NCBI GenBank assembly: GCA_963795665.1 | Contig: CAWCIP010000018.1 | Location: 1-64,000, forward strand | Direction of reading: 5' to 3' | Length of the DNA stretch: 64,000 bases | DNA from: DASUPK01 sp963795665 | Lineage (GTDB): Bacteria > Actinomycetota > Thermoleophilia > Solirubrobacterales > 70-9 | Part shown: piece after piece, positions 18,156 through 25,899 of the stretch | How positions within the stretch are numbered: position 1 is the first letter of the stretch | Layout: each line of letters begins with the position of its first letter | Position numbers and translations under genes: made by a program | The notes under the pieces: model-generated | Databases searched by the model: none | What the model was told of the DNA's origin: nothing | What the model saw: only the letters and a program-made list of their open reading frames with translations

Positions 18156-18974
18156 GTGTTCGAGCCGTTCCAGCTCCCCTTTTTCCAAAGGGGCCTGGTT
18201 GAGGTACTGATTCTCAGCGTCGGCGCCGGTGTCCTCGGCACCTGGATCGTCCTCCGAGGGCTTGCGTTCTTCTCGCACGCCGTCGGAACGGCGACCTTTC
18301 CGGGTCTCGTGCTCGCCGACGGGATCGGGTTCTCGGCGCCGCTCGGGGCGTTCGGTGTAGCGGTCGCATTCACCGCCTCCGTTTGGGGGCTCGCTCGCCG
18401 CCGGGGCACCGCCTACGACAGCCTCACCGCGCTCGTGCTGGTCGGGTGCCTCGCCGCCGGGGTGATCCTGGCGAGCGACGTCTACCACTCGGGGTCGAAC
18501 GTCGAGCAGCTGCTCTTCGGCAGCCTGCTGCTCGTGGACGGCGCCGACATCCGGCTCGCGATCGTCGCCACCGCCGCGATCCTGATCGGCAACGCCCTCT
18601 TCGGCAACCGCTGGCTCGCGACCGGCTTCGATGAGGTTGGCGGCCCGACCTCGGGCGACAGCTGGCTCGATGTCGTGCTGCTCGGCCTGATCGCCCTGGC
18701 GACCACGGCCGCGCTCAGCGTGATCGGCGCGCTGCTGGTGGCCGCGCTGTTCGTAGCCCCGGCGGCAACGGTGCGGCTATTCGCGAACCGGATGGCCTCC
18801 TGGCAGATCGGGACCGTGGTGCTCGCCGCCGCCGAGGGCACCGTCGGGCTCTGGCTCTCCGTGAAGACCAACGCGCCGCCCGGGGCGACGATCGCCACGC
18901 TCAGCGGCGCGGTGTTCGGCCTGGCGGCGGTCGCGCGCGCGATCGGGCCTCGCGGGCGCGGCCTGGCGGCTGGC
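18156..18974 (+). CDS. Metal ABC transporter permease (ZnuB-like)
   Basis: Inner-membrane permease for zinc or manganese. Starts with GTG at 18156 as MFEPFQLPFFQRGLVEVLIL and shows about eight hydrophobic helices, including GTWIVLRGLAFFSHAVGTATFPG (conserved ABC-3 family helix pair), GCLAAGVILASDVYHSG, LLFGSLLLVDGAD and AALSVIGALLVAALFVAPAATVRL. The open frame continues past the normal end because of a shift into the substrate-binding gene; the true C-terminus is near RAIGPR (about 18950-18975). Followed by a solute-binding protein, an ATPase, a second permease and a Zur-type regulator. Confidence 0.85.
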
Positions 18975-19881
18975 CGGCGCGGTCGCCGCGCTGCTCGTCG
19001 CCGGCTGTGGAAACTCGGGGTCGGACTCGGGCAAGGTGTCCGTGGTCGCCACCACCACGCAGATCGGCGACTTCGCGCGCGAGGTCGGAGGAAACGCCGT
19101 CGACGTCCACCAGATCCTCGCCCCCAACACCGACCCGCACGATTACGAGCCGCGCCCGGACGACGTCACCGGCCACAGCCGACGCGAAGGTCGTCTTCAC
19201 CAACGGCGACAACCTCGACGCCTGGATGGAAAAGGTCGTTGACGACAGCGGCAGCGACGCGAAGGTAGTCGACCTGGGTGCGACGGTCCCGGTCAACCTG
19301 CCGGGCGAGACCGGCGGCCCCGAGGCTTCCCGGTACAACCCCCATTGGTGGCACGACCCGCGGAACGCCGAGGCGGCCGTCCGGCAAATCGCCGCACAGC
19401 TCTCACAGATCGACCCCCAGGACAAGGCCACTTTCGAGGCCAATGCCAAGGCCTACCTGGCGAAGCTGAGGACCCTCGACGCCGGGATCGCGACCTGCAT
19501 GGACACCGTTCCCCCACAGGACCGCAAGCTGGTGACCGACCACGACGCGTTCCCGTACTTCGCGAACCGCTACGGGATTGACGTAGTTGGGGCGGTGATC
19601 CCGTCTCAGACGACTCAGGCGCAGCCCAACGCCCAGGACCTCAGCAACCTGGCGGATCTGGTGCGGAAGGAGCACGTCAAGGCGATCTTCCCGGAGAGCT
19701 CGCTGAGCCCGAAACTGGCGCAGACGATCGCCGTCGGAAACCGGAGCTACGCTCCGACTACACCCTCTACGGCGACACCCTGGGCCCGCCGGATTCCACC
19801 GGCGACACCTATCTCCACATGGAGGAGGCGAATGCCGACCAGATGGTCAAGGGGTTCACCGAGCGGCAGCCGGGGCTGTGA
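18961..19881 (+). CDS. Metal ABC solute-binding lipoprotein, frameshifted
   Basis: ZnuA/TroA-type periplasmic binding protein of cluster A-I. The lipobox-like LLVAGC lies near the start, then VSVVATTTQIGDFAREVGG, HDYEPRPDD, NPHWWHDPRNA (metal-binding His), VTDHDAFPYFANRYG (second His-Asp region) and the conserved PESSLSPKLAQ, ending HMEEANADQMVKGFTERQPGL. Length about 306 codons. Breaks near 19170 and 19745 cancel out. No start codon is visible before LAGAVAALL, so the exact N-terminus is uncertain and may overlap the permease end. Stop overlaps the next gene (GTGA). Confidence 0.85.
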
Positions 19882-20633
19882 GGTCAGCGGCATTGGCTGA
19901 GGTCCTCGCCACGACGAACGACCTGGCAGTCGGCTACGGGCGGTCGCCCGCAATCGAGGGCGTGGACTTCGAGGTCGACGCCGGCCAGCGCGTCGCGCTG
20001 CTCGGGCCAAACGGCGGCGGGAAGACCACCCTGCTCCGCGCCCTGCTCGGCGAGCTCCGGCCGATGCGCGGGACGGTCGAGGTCCGTGGCCGCGCCGCCA
20101 CCGTCCCCCAGACGGAGCGCTCCCGGCTTGACTTTCCGGTCTCGGCACTGGAGGTCGCCCTGATGGGCGCGCTCCCCCGACTGGCGTGGTGGAGGCGCCC
20201 AGGCCACGAAGATCGCGATGCCGCTCGGGCCGCCCTGGAGCGGGTGGGCGTCGCCGGTCGCGCCCACGACACCTTCGGCGACCTCTCCGGCGGCCAGCGC
20301 CAGCGGGTGTTGATCGCTCGCGGCCTGGTCCAGGACGCGCAGCTACTGCTGCTGGACGAGCCGTTCTCCGGCCTCGACGTCCCTGCGGCAAGGGGCCTCG
20401 AGACGCTGATCGCCGAGCTCGCCACCGAGGGCCGCGGGATAGTCATCGCCACCCACGACCTCGCGCAGGCCAGGCGCTGGGACGCCGTCCTCTGCCTGAA
20501 CACACGGCAGATCGCGTTCGGGGCGCCGGACGAGGTGCTCGACCGCAAGGTGCTCGAGGAGACCTATGCCGGGGCGATCGTCGAGATCCCGGGCAGCGAC
20601 CGGGTCGGGGTACTCCCAGCCCACCACCACTGA
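19878..20633 (+). CDS. znuC: Metal ABC transporter ATPase (ZnuC-like)
   Basis: 251-residue ATP-binding subunit. Walker A GPNGGGKT at 43-50, Q-loop before VPQTERS, signature LSGGQ at 136-140, Walker B LLLLDEPFSGLD near 156-167 and the switch histidine in IATHD. C-terminal PAHHH is histidine-rich, as often seen in zinc/manganese importers. Frame intact; GTG start overlaps the previous stop and its stop overlaps the permease ATG. Confidence 0.93.
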   Translation: MRSAALAEVLATTNDLAVGYGRSPAIEGVDFEVDAGQRVALLGPNGGGKTTLLRALLGELRPMRGTVEVRGRAATVPQTERSRLDFPVSALEVALMGALPRLAWWRRPGHEDRDAARAALERVGVAGRAHDTFGDLSGGQRQRVLIARGLVQDAQLLLLDEPFSGLDVPAARGLETLIAELATEGRGIVIATHDLAQARRWDAVLCLNTRQIAFGAPDEVLDRKVLEETYAGAIVEIPGSDRVGVLPAHHH

Positions 20634-21484
20634 TGATCGATTTCGTCACAGACCCGCTCGGCCAGGAGTTCATTCGAAGGGCGCTGCTCGAGGTAGGGCT
20701 GATCTCGCTGGCCGGCGGGGCGCTGGGCTGCTGGGTGATCTTCTACGGCGTCTCATACGCCGCGGAATCGCTCTCCCACGCCCTCTTCCCCGGTCTCGTC
20801 GTCGCCGCACTCGCCGGCGTGCCGATCCTGGTGGGCGGGATCCCCGGAATCGCGATTGCCGCCCTGGCGATTGCGATCGTCGGGCGGGTCCCGGGCATCG
20901 GCCGCGATACCGCGGTCGCAGTCGTGGTGACCGGCTTCTTCGGCCTCGGCGCGCTGCTGGCGCTCTCGCCGGACTCGCCCCCCGGCATCCAGAGCCTCCT
21001 CTTCGGCGACATCCTGGCGCCCTCCGACGCGGATCTCAGGATCTCGGCGATCCTCGCCGCCGGTGTCGTGATCAGCCTGATCGCGCTCCACTGGCGCCTC
21101 CTCGCTGTGGCCTTCGATCGCAGCACGGCGAGGTCCCTGGGCGCGTCCCCGGCCCTGGCCGACATCGCGGTCTTGATCCTGCTGGCCGGCGCCGTCCTGG
21201 TCGCCGCCCAGGGCCTCGGCACTCTGCTCGCCGTGGCCGCGCTCGTCGGACCGGCGGCGACCGCGCGCGTGTTCACTCGCCGCATCTCATCGATGATGGT
21301 TGCCGCGTCCCTGCTGGGAATCTGCGCCGGGATCATCGGCCTCTACCTCTCCTACTACGCCGGTGTGGCGGCGGGCGCCGCGATCGCCGGGAGCATCGTC
21401 GGCGCCTACCTAGTCGCCATCGCGGCCTCTGGGCTGGTATCGCTGAGGGACCGGCTCGCCGTTACGGCGGAGGCAGCCACATGA
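20633..21484 (+). CDS. Metal ABC transporter permease (second ZnuB-like)
   Basis: 283-residue ABC-3 family permease with about eight helices (for example ISLAGGALGCWVIFYGVSYAAESLSHALFPG, LLFGDILAPSDADLRIS and GTLLAVAALVGPAATARVF). The conserved SHALFPG after the first helices fits the metal-permease family. Start ATG overlaps the ATPase stop (TGATG) and the end overlaps the regulator ATG. Two permeases in one operon suggest either a heterodimeric channel or duplication; the first (18156) is more divergent. Confidence 0.9.
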   Translation: MIDFVTDPLGQEFIRRALLEVGLISLAGGALGCWVIFYGVSYAAESLSHALFPGLVVAALAGVPILVGGIPGIAIAALAIAIVGRVPGIGRDTAVAVVVTGFFGLGALLALSPDSPPGIQSLLFGDILAPSDADLRISAILAAGVVISLIALHWRLLAVAFDRSTARSLGASPALADIAVLILLAGAVLVAAQGLGTLLAVAALVGPAATARVFTRRISSMMVAASLLGICAGIIGLYLSYYAGVAAGAAIAGSIVGAYLVAIAASGLVSLRDRLAVTAEAAT

Positions 21485-21921
21485 GCGGGGCGGAGAGCAC
21501 CTGGACCGGGCGCGCGCTGGCGGCCCTCTCCAACGCGGGCTTCCGAAGCGGTGGCGGCAGGCGGCAGGTTGTCGACCTCCTGGACGGACAGGGATGCGCC
21601 CTGACCGCGCTCGAGATCGACCGGAGGCTGCCGGGCGTCGGCAGGGCGACGGTCTACAGGGCGCTGGAGCAGCTCGAGGGACTGGGGCTGATCCAGCGGG
21701 TGGATCTCGGCGGCGACGCGGCCGGCTACGAGCGAGTCGATCCGGGTGGGCACCATCACCATCACATCGTCTGCGAGCACTGCGGCCGGGTGGTCGCATT
21801 CGAGGACGAGGGGCTGGAGCAGGCGATCATCGCCGTCACGGAGCGCCCGGACTTCAACGTGTCGAGCCACGAGGTGACCCTGCGCGGCGAGTGCGCTGAC
21901 TGCGAACGCGATTCCGACTAA
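21481..21921 (+). CDS. zur: Fur-family metal regulator, Zur type
   Basis: 146-residue winged-helix metalloregulator. DNA-binding helix region GVGRATVYRALEQLEGLGL (about 52-70), then the metal-binding HHHHH at 91-95, Cys98-X2-Cys101 (CEHC) and Cys138-X2-Cys141 (CADC), the structural zinc site of Fur proteins. The gene overlaps the last permease (ACATGA), so it is co-transcribed with the importer and probably represses the operon through the palindrome at 17717-17735. Zinc is the likeliest metal given HHHHH and operon content, but Mn or Fe cannot be excluded. Confidence 0.9.
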   Translation: MSGAESTWTGRALAALSNAGFRSGGGRRQVVDLLDGQGCALTALEIDRRLPGVGRATVYRALEQLEGLGLIQRVDLGGDAAGYERVDPGGHHHHHIVCEHCGRVVAFEDEGLEQAIIAVTERPDFNVSSHEVTLRGECADCERDSD

Positions 21922-21944
21922 TCGTCAGGAGTATCTTCAGGTCC

Positions 21945-22172
21945 ATGTGCGCAGCTTGTGCAATGGCGGCCATGGCAGGCGCTAGCGGGGCCAGGTCGTG
22001 GCTCCAGGCTCAGCATCAGAGCTGGCTGACCGAGCGGCGGATGAAGGCCGCTACCGCAGGCATCTTCGTGGCAGCGACGCTCGGATCGACGGTCGCGTTG
22101 AAGGGCTCGACCCCGCCGGCGCATCACGCTCCTCCGCCTGCTGCACCCATCGAACACGCCCAGGGGCGCTAG
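21945..22172 (+). CDS. Small membrane protein with N-terminal CAAC
   Basis: 75 residues: MCAACAMAAMAGASGARSW, then RRMKAATAGIFVAATLGSTVAL, one hydrophobic helix, and a short proline-rich tail ending PPPAAPIEHAQGR. The CxxC at the very start could bind a metal or haem, or form a disulfide. No recognised family. It lies 23 bases after zur in the same direction and may be read through from it. Frame intact. Confidence 0.6.
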   Translation: MCAACAMAAMAGASGARSWLQAQHQSWLTERRMKAATAGIFVAATLGSTVALKGSTPPAHHAPPPAAPIEHAQGR

Positions 22173-22189
22173 GGACCCGTCTTCTCTCC

Positions 22190-22327
22190 CTACTCGCGCT
22201 CGCGGTCTTCGCGGCGCTGCGCTCGGAAGGCGTGGAGCGACGCCGCCAGCACGACCACTACCGGGATCGCGTACGGGATCCAGAGATACCAGTGCCCCAG
22301 GTGCGCGAGGGGAATGAGTGCGCTCAT
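22190..22327 (-). CDS. 45-residue membrane protein
   Basis: An open frame of 45 codons from ATG at 22327 (MSALIPLAHLGHWYLWIPYA) to TAG at 22192-22190. One membrane helix (IPYAIPVVVVLAASLHA) then the charged RAQRREDRERE tail, so a cytoplasmic C-terminus is likely. The short LAHLGHW motif before the helix recurs in the neighbouring small protein as LAHF. Follows the polytopic protein at 22470-23918 on the same strand by 142 bases. GAAGG precedes the ATG. No known function. Confidence 0.55.
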   Translation of the reverse strand: MSALIPLAHLGHWYLWIPYAIPVVVVLAASLHAFRAQRREDRERE

Positions 22328-22384
22328 CCTTCGATCAGTGTGTCAATGCGATGAAGCGGCCGGCCAGCCGATAGGGTCACGCCG

Positions 22385-22513
22385 ATGCCACTCGCCCACT
22401 TCACAGCAGCCGAGGTACCCGCGGAGCTCGCGATTCTCCTGGTCGGAGTGCTGATCGGGATCGCGATCGCTACGCGTTTGCCTGCGACAAGAGGAAGAGA
22501 CCGAAGCAGGTAA
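22385..22513 (+). CDS. 42-residue membrane protein
   Basis: From ATG 22385 (MPLAHFTAAEVPAELAILLVG) to TAA at 22511-22513, with one hydrophobic helix (ELAILLVGVLIGIAIA) and an arginine-rich tail. Its last 44 bases overlap the end of the convergent polytopic protein. Small and unconserved by eye; I report it because helix plus positive tail is a typical small membrane protein layout and it sits in a cluster of such genes. Could be chance. Confidence 0.4.
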   Translation: MPLAHFTAAEVPAELAILLVGVLIGIAIATRLPATRGRDRSR

Positions 22514-23918
22514 AGCCCACCATCACCGCGAGCATGAAGTACTGCGAGCGGGATGCGTGGCGAACGTTGTCGTAGACCGCCAGCGCCCGGTCGTGTGCCA
22601 GCGTCAGGGCCGTCACGTGGCCGACGACCAGCGCTGCCACCTGGACGTACCAGACCGTGTTCGAGCTGACGATGCCGTAGTTGATCCCGCCGCCCGCGGT
22701 CCCGAACAGGTCGGAGCCGTGACCGAGGGGGTCGGACAGGATGTAGGTGAACTGGGCCTGCTCCTGGTAGAGGAAGGCGCTGAAGTAGTGCGCCACGAGG
22801 TAGGCGAGCGCGATCGGGATCAGGGAGTGCGCGAACGAGCGGCCGAGCTCCTTGATGCGCGGCGAGCCGCTGACCGTGTGCATCCCCGCCACACCCAGCC
22901 AGTAGAGCCCGGAGACGACGCCCAGCGTGATCAGCAGCCAGATCGTGTTCGCGACCCGGAATGAGTCGGGCAGGCTCAGGCCGATGTCGCTGCAGCGCTC
23001 GAACGTCCACCTGATCGAACCGGAAAGGACGCCCTCCTGGGCCCCATCGAAGCTCGTCACCGTGATCGAGGTGAGCACCAGAGCCGCGGCTCCGGGGATG
23101 GCGGCCCACTGCGGGGCGCCGGTGAGGAACTTGCGGCGGCCGACCTGACCGTCCCGCGCCTCGAACGGCGCCAGCTGGGAGAACATCCCGAAATAGGCGT
23201 TGAACGTCTCCCCCCGCCGGATCCACTCCTCCACCCCGAACAGGGCCATGCAGATGAAGGTGATGACGCTGTAGATCACCGTGGCGATGGCGACCTTATG
23301 CGGCGTCGGGGCGACCCCTCCGCCGGCGATCAGCTCCAGCCAGACGAAGAGCAGCACGCCGAGGACGGCCGGCCAGCGACCGAACGCGTCCGGGTAGGTG
23401 AATGGGGCCGGCGCGCTCTGTCCCGCCACCAGGCGGAAGCCGCCCGAGACCATCCGGCCGATCGCGCGCCACGGATTGAACGCCCGGAAGACGTCACCGA
23501 ACAGCACGCTCAACAGGACCAGGCCGAGCCAGAACGTGTAGAAGACGAAGATGATCGAGAAGTTCTGGGTGGGGTCCTCGATGCCGCGGAAGCCTGCATA
23601 GAGGACGACGAAGAAGAGCCCGACTCCGATCAGCCCACAGACGATCTGCGTCCCGGCGTTGAGCAACGCGCCGGAGAACCACCGCGGCATCGCGCGCCAG
23701 TCCTCCTCCTGCAGGCGCGCCGACGTCCAGGCGACCGAGAGCAGCGCGAAGGAGATGATCAGGACGAGCGACGCACCCCAGGCGAACAGCCAGGCGGGGA
23801 CCGGCAGGTCCTTGCGCCCGACCAGCGCATGGGCCGAGGCGACGTCAGGGAAGAGAAGCATGGCGATAGGACTCGCGAACGCGAGCCCCACCGCCAGCTT
23901 CAGCCTTGACGCCCTCAT
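22470..23918 (-). CDS. Polytopic membrane protein, fenitrothion hydrolase-like
   Basis: About 482 residues with roughly 10-12 membrane helices: an N-terminal helix ending in VASAHALVGRKDLPVPAW, then FNPWRAIGRMVSGGF, FTYPDAFGRWPAVL, IRRGETFNAYFGMFSQLAP and a C-terminal LTLAHDRALAVYD region rich in His and Tyr. I recall similar actinobacterial proteins carrying the label fenitrothion hydrolase, probably a weak name. ATG at 23918 overlaps the stop of the cupredoxin-like gene (GTGATG; a GTG at 23921 is the alternative), so the two are coupled. The conserved histidines suggest metal or haem contact. Frame intact. Confidence 0.7.
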   Translation of the reverse strand: MRASRLKLAVGLAFASPIAMLLFPDVASAHALVGRKDLPVPAWLFAWGASLVLIISFALLSVAWTSARLQEEDWRAMPRWFSGALLNAGTQIVCGLIGVGLFFVVLYAGFRGIEDPTQNFSIIFVFYTFWLGLVLLSVLFGDVFRAFNPWRAIGRMVSGGFRLVAGQSAPAPFTYPDAFGRWPAVLGVLLFVWLELIAGGGVAPTPHKVAIATVIYSVITFICMALFGVEEWIRRGETFNAYFGMFSQLAPFEARDGQVGRRKFLTGAPQWAAIPGAAALVLTSITVTSFDGAQEGVLSGSIRWTFERCSDIGLSLPDSFRVANTIWLLITLGVVSGLYWLGVAGMHTVSGSPRIKELGRSFAHSLIPIALAYLVAHYFSAFLYQEQAQFTYILSDPLGHGSDLFGTAGGGINYGIVSSNTVWYVQVAALVVGHVTALTLAHDRALAVYDNVRHASRSQYFMLAVMVGFTCFGLFLLSQANA

Positions 23919-24304
23919 CACGGATTGACGTGGAGCGTGGCGATCGGCCCCTCGGTCTTGTCGGACCGATGGACCTCGATCTCGAACTCACCATCGAGGC
24001 TCGCCGGGAACGAGAACGTCACCGGGCTGTGCTCGGCCGGCTTCTCGATCTCGTAGCCGTGGACGTGGACCTCGCCCTCGGGCGCGGCCAGGTTGACGTG
24101 CAGCTGGACCTGGTCGCCCTTGTTGTAGGTCAGCGTCTTCACGCCGCCGACCGGATTGCCGCTCGCGTCGACGCTCAGCACCTGCACGCCCTTCGCCGTG
24201 TTGCTGCTCGTGTCGCTGTTGTTGCTCTTCAGCACCACGAAGACCACCACCGCGGCGACGATCACCGCCGCGATCAGGCCGAGTCGTGCAGCCCTGGATT
24301 GCAT
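23918..24304 (-). CDS. Membrane-anchored cupredoxin-like protein
   Basis: 128 residues: an N-terminal anchor (LGLIAAVIVAAVVVFVVL), a linker, then a beta-sandwich domain with LTYNKGDQVQLHVNL, EGEVHVHGYEIEKPAEH and a C-terminal FEIEVHRSDKTEGPIATLHVNP. The VHVHGY and FEIEVH strands are those of cupredoxin-like (EfeO/NosZ-type) domains, but the usual Cys ligand of blue copper is absent. It probably acts outside the membrane next to its coupled polytopic partner. AAGGAGGT lies before the ATG. Frame intact. Confidence 0.72.
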   Translation of the reverse strand: MQSRAARLGLIAAVIVAAVVVFVVLKSNNSDTSSNTAKGVQVLSVDASGNPVGGVKTLTYNKGDQVQLHVNLAAPEGEVHVHGYEIEKPAEHSPVTFSFPASLDGEFEIEVHRSDKTEGPIATLHVNP

Positions 24305-24374
24305 TCGGAAAGACCTCCTTGGATGTGCGCACCGTCGCCTCGCTGCCTAAACGAGGGCAAAACGCGCGCGGATT

Positions 24375-24396
24375 GGCACCTGTCTAGGCAGGTGCC
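24375..24396 (-). terminator. Intercistronic hairpin at operon stop
   Basis: GGCACCTG (24375-24382) pairs with CAGGTGCC (24389-24396), an 8-bp stem around TCTAGG that contains the TAG stop of the upstream membrane gene. No U-run follows directly, so it may be an mRNA stabiliser or a weak terminator between the 193-residue gene and the cupredoxin gene. Confidence 0.45.
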
Positions 24397-24965
24397 GGCG
24401 GAGGCGGCCGCCTGGCGAGGCCAAACGCAAGGGGCGCGGAGAGCAAGCTGATTGCGCGAGCGGGAAGGGCCCTACCGTGCACGGCGGGCGCCCGCGAGCG
24501 CAGCGGCCGCGCGGCGTGGGTCACGGCGATCACGCGCTCGACCCCTTCGAGCACATGCGCCAGCAGCGCCGCCAGGGCGCCGATCGCTACGGCAAGGGGC
24601 AGCGCCACCCAGCCGCCCCCGGCAAGCAGACCGGCGGGGCCAGTTGAATGCCCCGCCATCAATCCCTCGAGCAGCTCCTGTCCGACGTAGATCGCAAGCA
24701 GCGCGCCTGCAAAGAGCGCCATGCGTCGGGCCAGCGGCGTCCGTGCGGATGACGCGCCCTCGGTGCCGCGAAGCAAGGTCGCGAGGATGGCCGCCAAGAC
24801 CAACACCGAGAGCGGCGGCAGGAGATCGGCCATGTATCGATGACCCTCCGCCGCCGAGGATCCCCCCAGGGCGATCAGGTAACGGAGCTGGTGCAGCGCG
24901 AAGGCCCCCAGCGCCAGGATGCTCGCCAGCCGGACCCTATGGGCGGTGCGCATTGCCGATCTCAT
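24384..24965 (-). CDS. Membrane protein, about five helices
   Basis: 193 residues with helices around LASILALGAFALHQLRYLIAL, LPPLSVLVLAAILATLL, LARRMALFAGALLAIYVGQELLEG and VALPLAVAIGALAALLAHVLEGV, followed by an arginine-rich tail. No recognised family. It begins 12 bases after the 70-residue gene on the same strand and is followed by the intercistronic hairpin and the cupredoxin gene. Frame intact. Confidence 0.6.
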   Translation of the reverse strand: MRSAMRTAHRVRLASILALGAFALHQLRYLIALGGSSAAEGHRYMADLLPPLSVLVLAAILATLLRGTEGASSARTPLARRMALFAGALLAIYVGQELLEGLMAGHSTGPAGLLAGGGWVALPLAVAIGALAALLAHVLEGVERVIAVTHAARPLRSRAPAVHGRALPARAISLLSAPLAFGLARRPPPPAPA

Positions 24966-24977
24966 CGGTCGAGAATC

Positions 24978-25190
24978 CTACCGAGACGGTTTCGGCTTGG
25001 ACACCTTCGCCGGCGGGGCAGCGGGCTGCGTCTGAGTCTGGGTCTGGGTTGCGTTGCCCGAGAGCGAGGGCGCGTCGATCGTGTTGCGGGAGCCCAGGAA
25101 CAGGAAGAGCAGGATCACCGTGATCCCGAGCAGGATCCCCAGGACGATTCCGATCGCGCGGTCGCTGACTCTCCCACCGCGTCCGCGCAC
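24978..25190 (-). CDS. 70-residue single-helix protein
   Basis: GTG start at 25190; one helix (AIGIVLGILLGITVILLFLFLG) followed by a TQTQTQTQPAAPPAK linker and a KPKPSR end, a low-complexity periplasmic tail. Between the CADD-like gene and the five-helix membrane gene with short gaps (14 and 12 bases), so part of the same operon. Function unknown. Confidence 0.55.
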   Translation of the reverse strand: MRGRGGRVSDRAIGIVLGILLGITVILLFLFLGSRNTIDAPSLSGNATQTQTQTQPAAPPAKVSKPKPSR

Positions 25191-25204
25191 AGAGGCTCCG
25201 GGAT

Positions 25205-25822
25205 TCAGCTGACTCCGTCGAGCAGCCGCCAGTTGGCCTGGAAGGCGGACTCGGCGGCGTCGACGAGGGCGTCCTCGTCAGCCGGCGTCATCGCGTCCTC
25301 GATCAGCCGCCGCGACTCCTCGGCGTGTGCGTGGTCGGCCTCCTCGTGGACCCGGAAGTACTCGCCGCCGGGACCGCCATTGATGCCGTAGAAGCGGGAG
25401 AGCCCCTCACGCTTGATGCGCGAGATCTCCGGCTGCCCGCTCTCGATCGCGTACATCCGCGCCAGCTGGGCCAGGTAGCCGTCGGGCGCGGTCCAGTCCG
25501 TCACGCACTCGGCGGTCTCCGGCGTCGGCTCGGCTCCGATCTCGCCGCCCGTCGCTTCGACGAAGTCGTCCCAGAGGCCAACGTGAGCCGCCTCCTCGGC
25601 GGCGTGGGCCTCGATCTCGCCGCGGCTCGTCTCTGGAGCGGCCTCGGCGGTCTGGCTGCAGAGGCGGGCCAGGGCCTCGGTCGCGTGGCGGTACTGGCCG
25701 GCGTAGCGGGCGAGCTCCTCGCGGCTCAGCTCTCCCGCCGACCAGCGCACGTAGAAGGGATGCTCGAGCACGTTGTGGCGGGCCCGACTCTCCTCGATCC
25801 GCTCCCAGACAGCATCGCTCAC
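25205..25822 (-). CDS. CADD/haem-oxygenase-like diiron protein
   Basis: 205-residue all-helical protein resembling the CADD/TenA/PqqC fold, some members of which are diiron or haem-degrading oxygenases. The N-terminus has HNVLEHPFYVRW, a common TenA-like feature. Candidate metal residues are His80 (EEAAHVGLWDD), Glu127 (AIESGQPE), His159, Asp163 and His166 (RVHEEADHAHAEE). GTG start at 25822, first gene of the minus-strand operon that continues into the small membrane proteins. Substrate is unknown; a role in redox or cofactor chemistry is inferred. Confidence 0.7.
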   Translation of the reverse strand: MSDAVWERIEESRARHNVLEHPFYVRWSAGELSREELARYAGQYRHATEALARLCSQTAEAAPETSRGEIEAHAAEEAAHVGLWDDFVEATGGEIGAEPTPETAECVTDWTAPDGYLAQLARMYAIESGQPEISRIKREGLSRFYGINGGPGGEYFRVHEEADHAHAEESRRLIEDAMTPADEDALVDAAESAFQANWRLLDGVS

Positions 25823-25899
25823 TCAGACCACTCCTTACTCATCGGGGACCGGCGCAGCATACCCTCCGGCGCCTGCGTCCCCCGCGACCCGACATCGCC

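Noticed and set aside
18156..19268. Permease frame running on into the binding-protein region
   Set aside because: The continuation is out of frame with the binding protein and low complexity; a shift near 18970 is more likely than a fusion.
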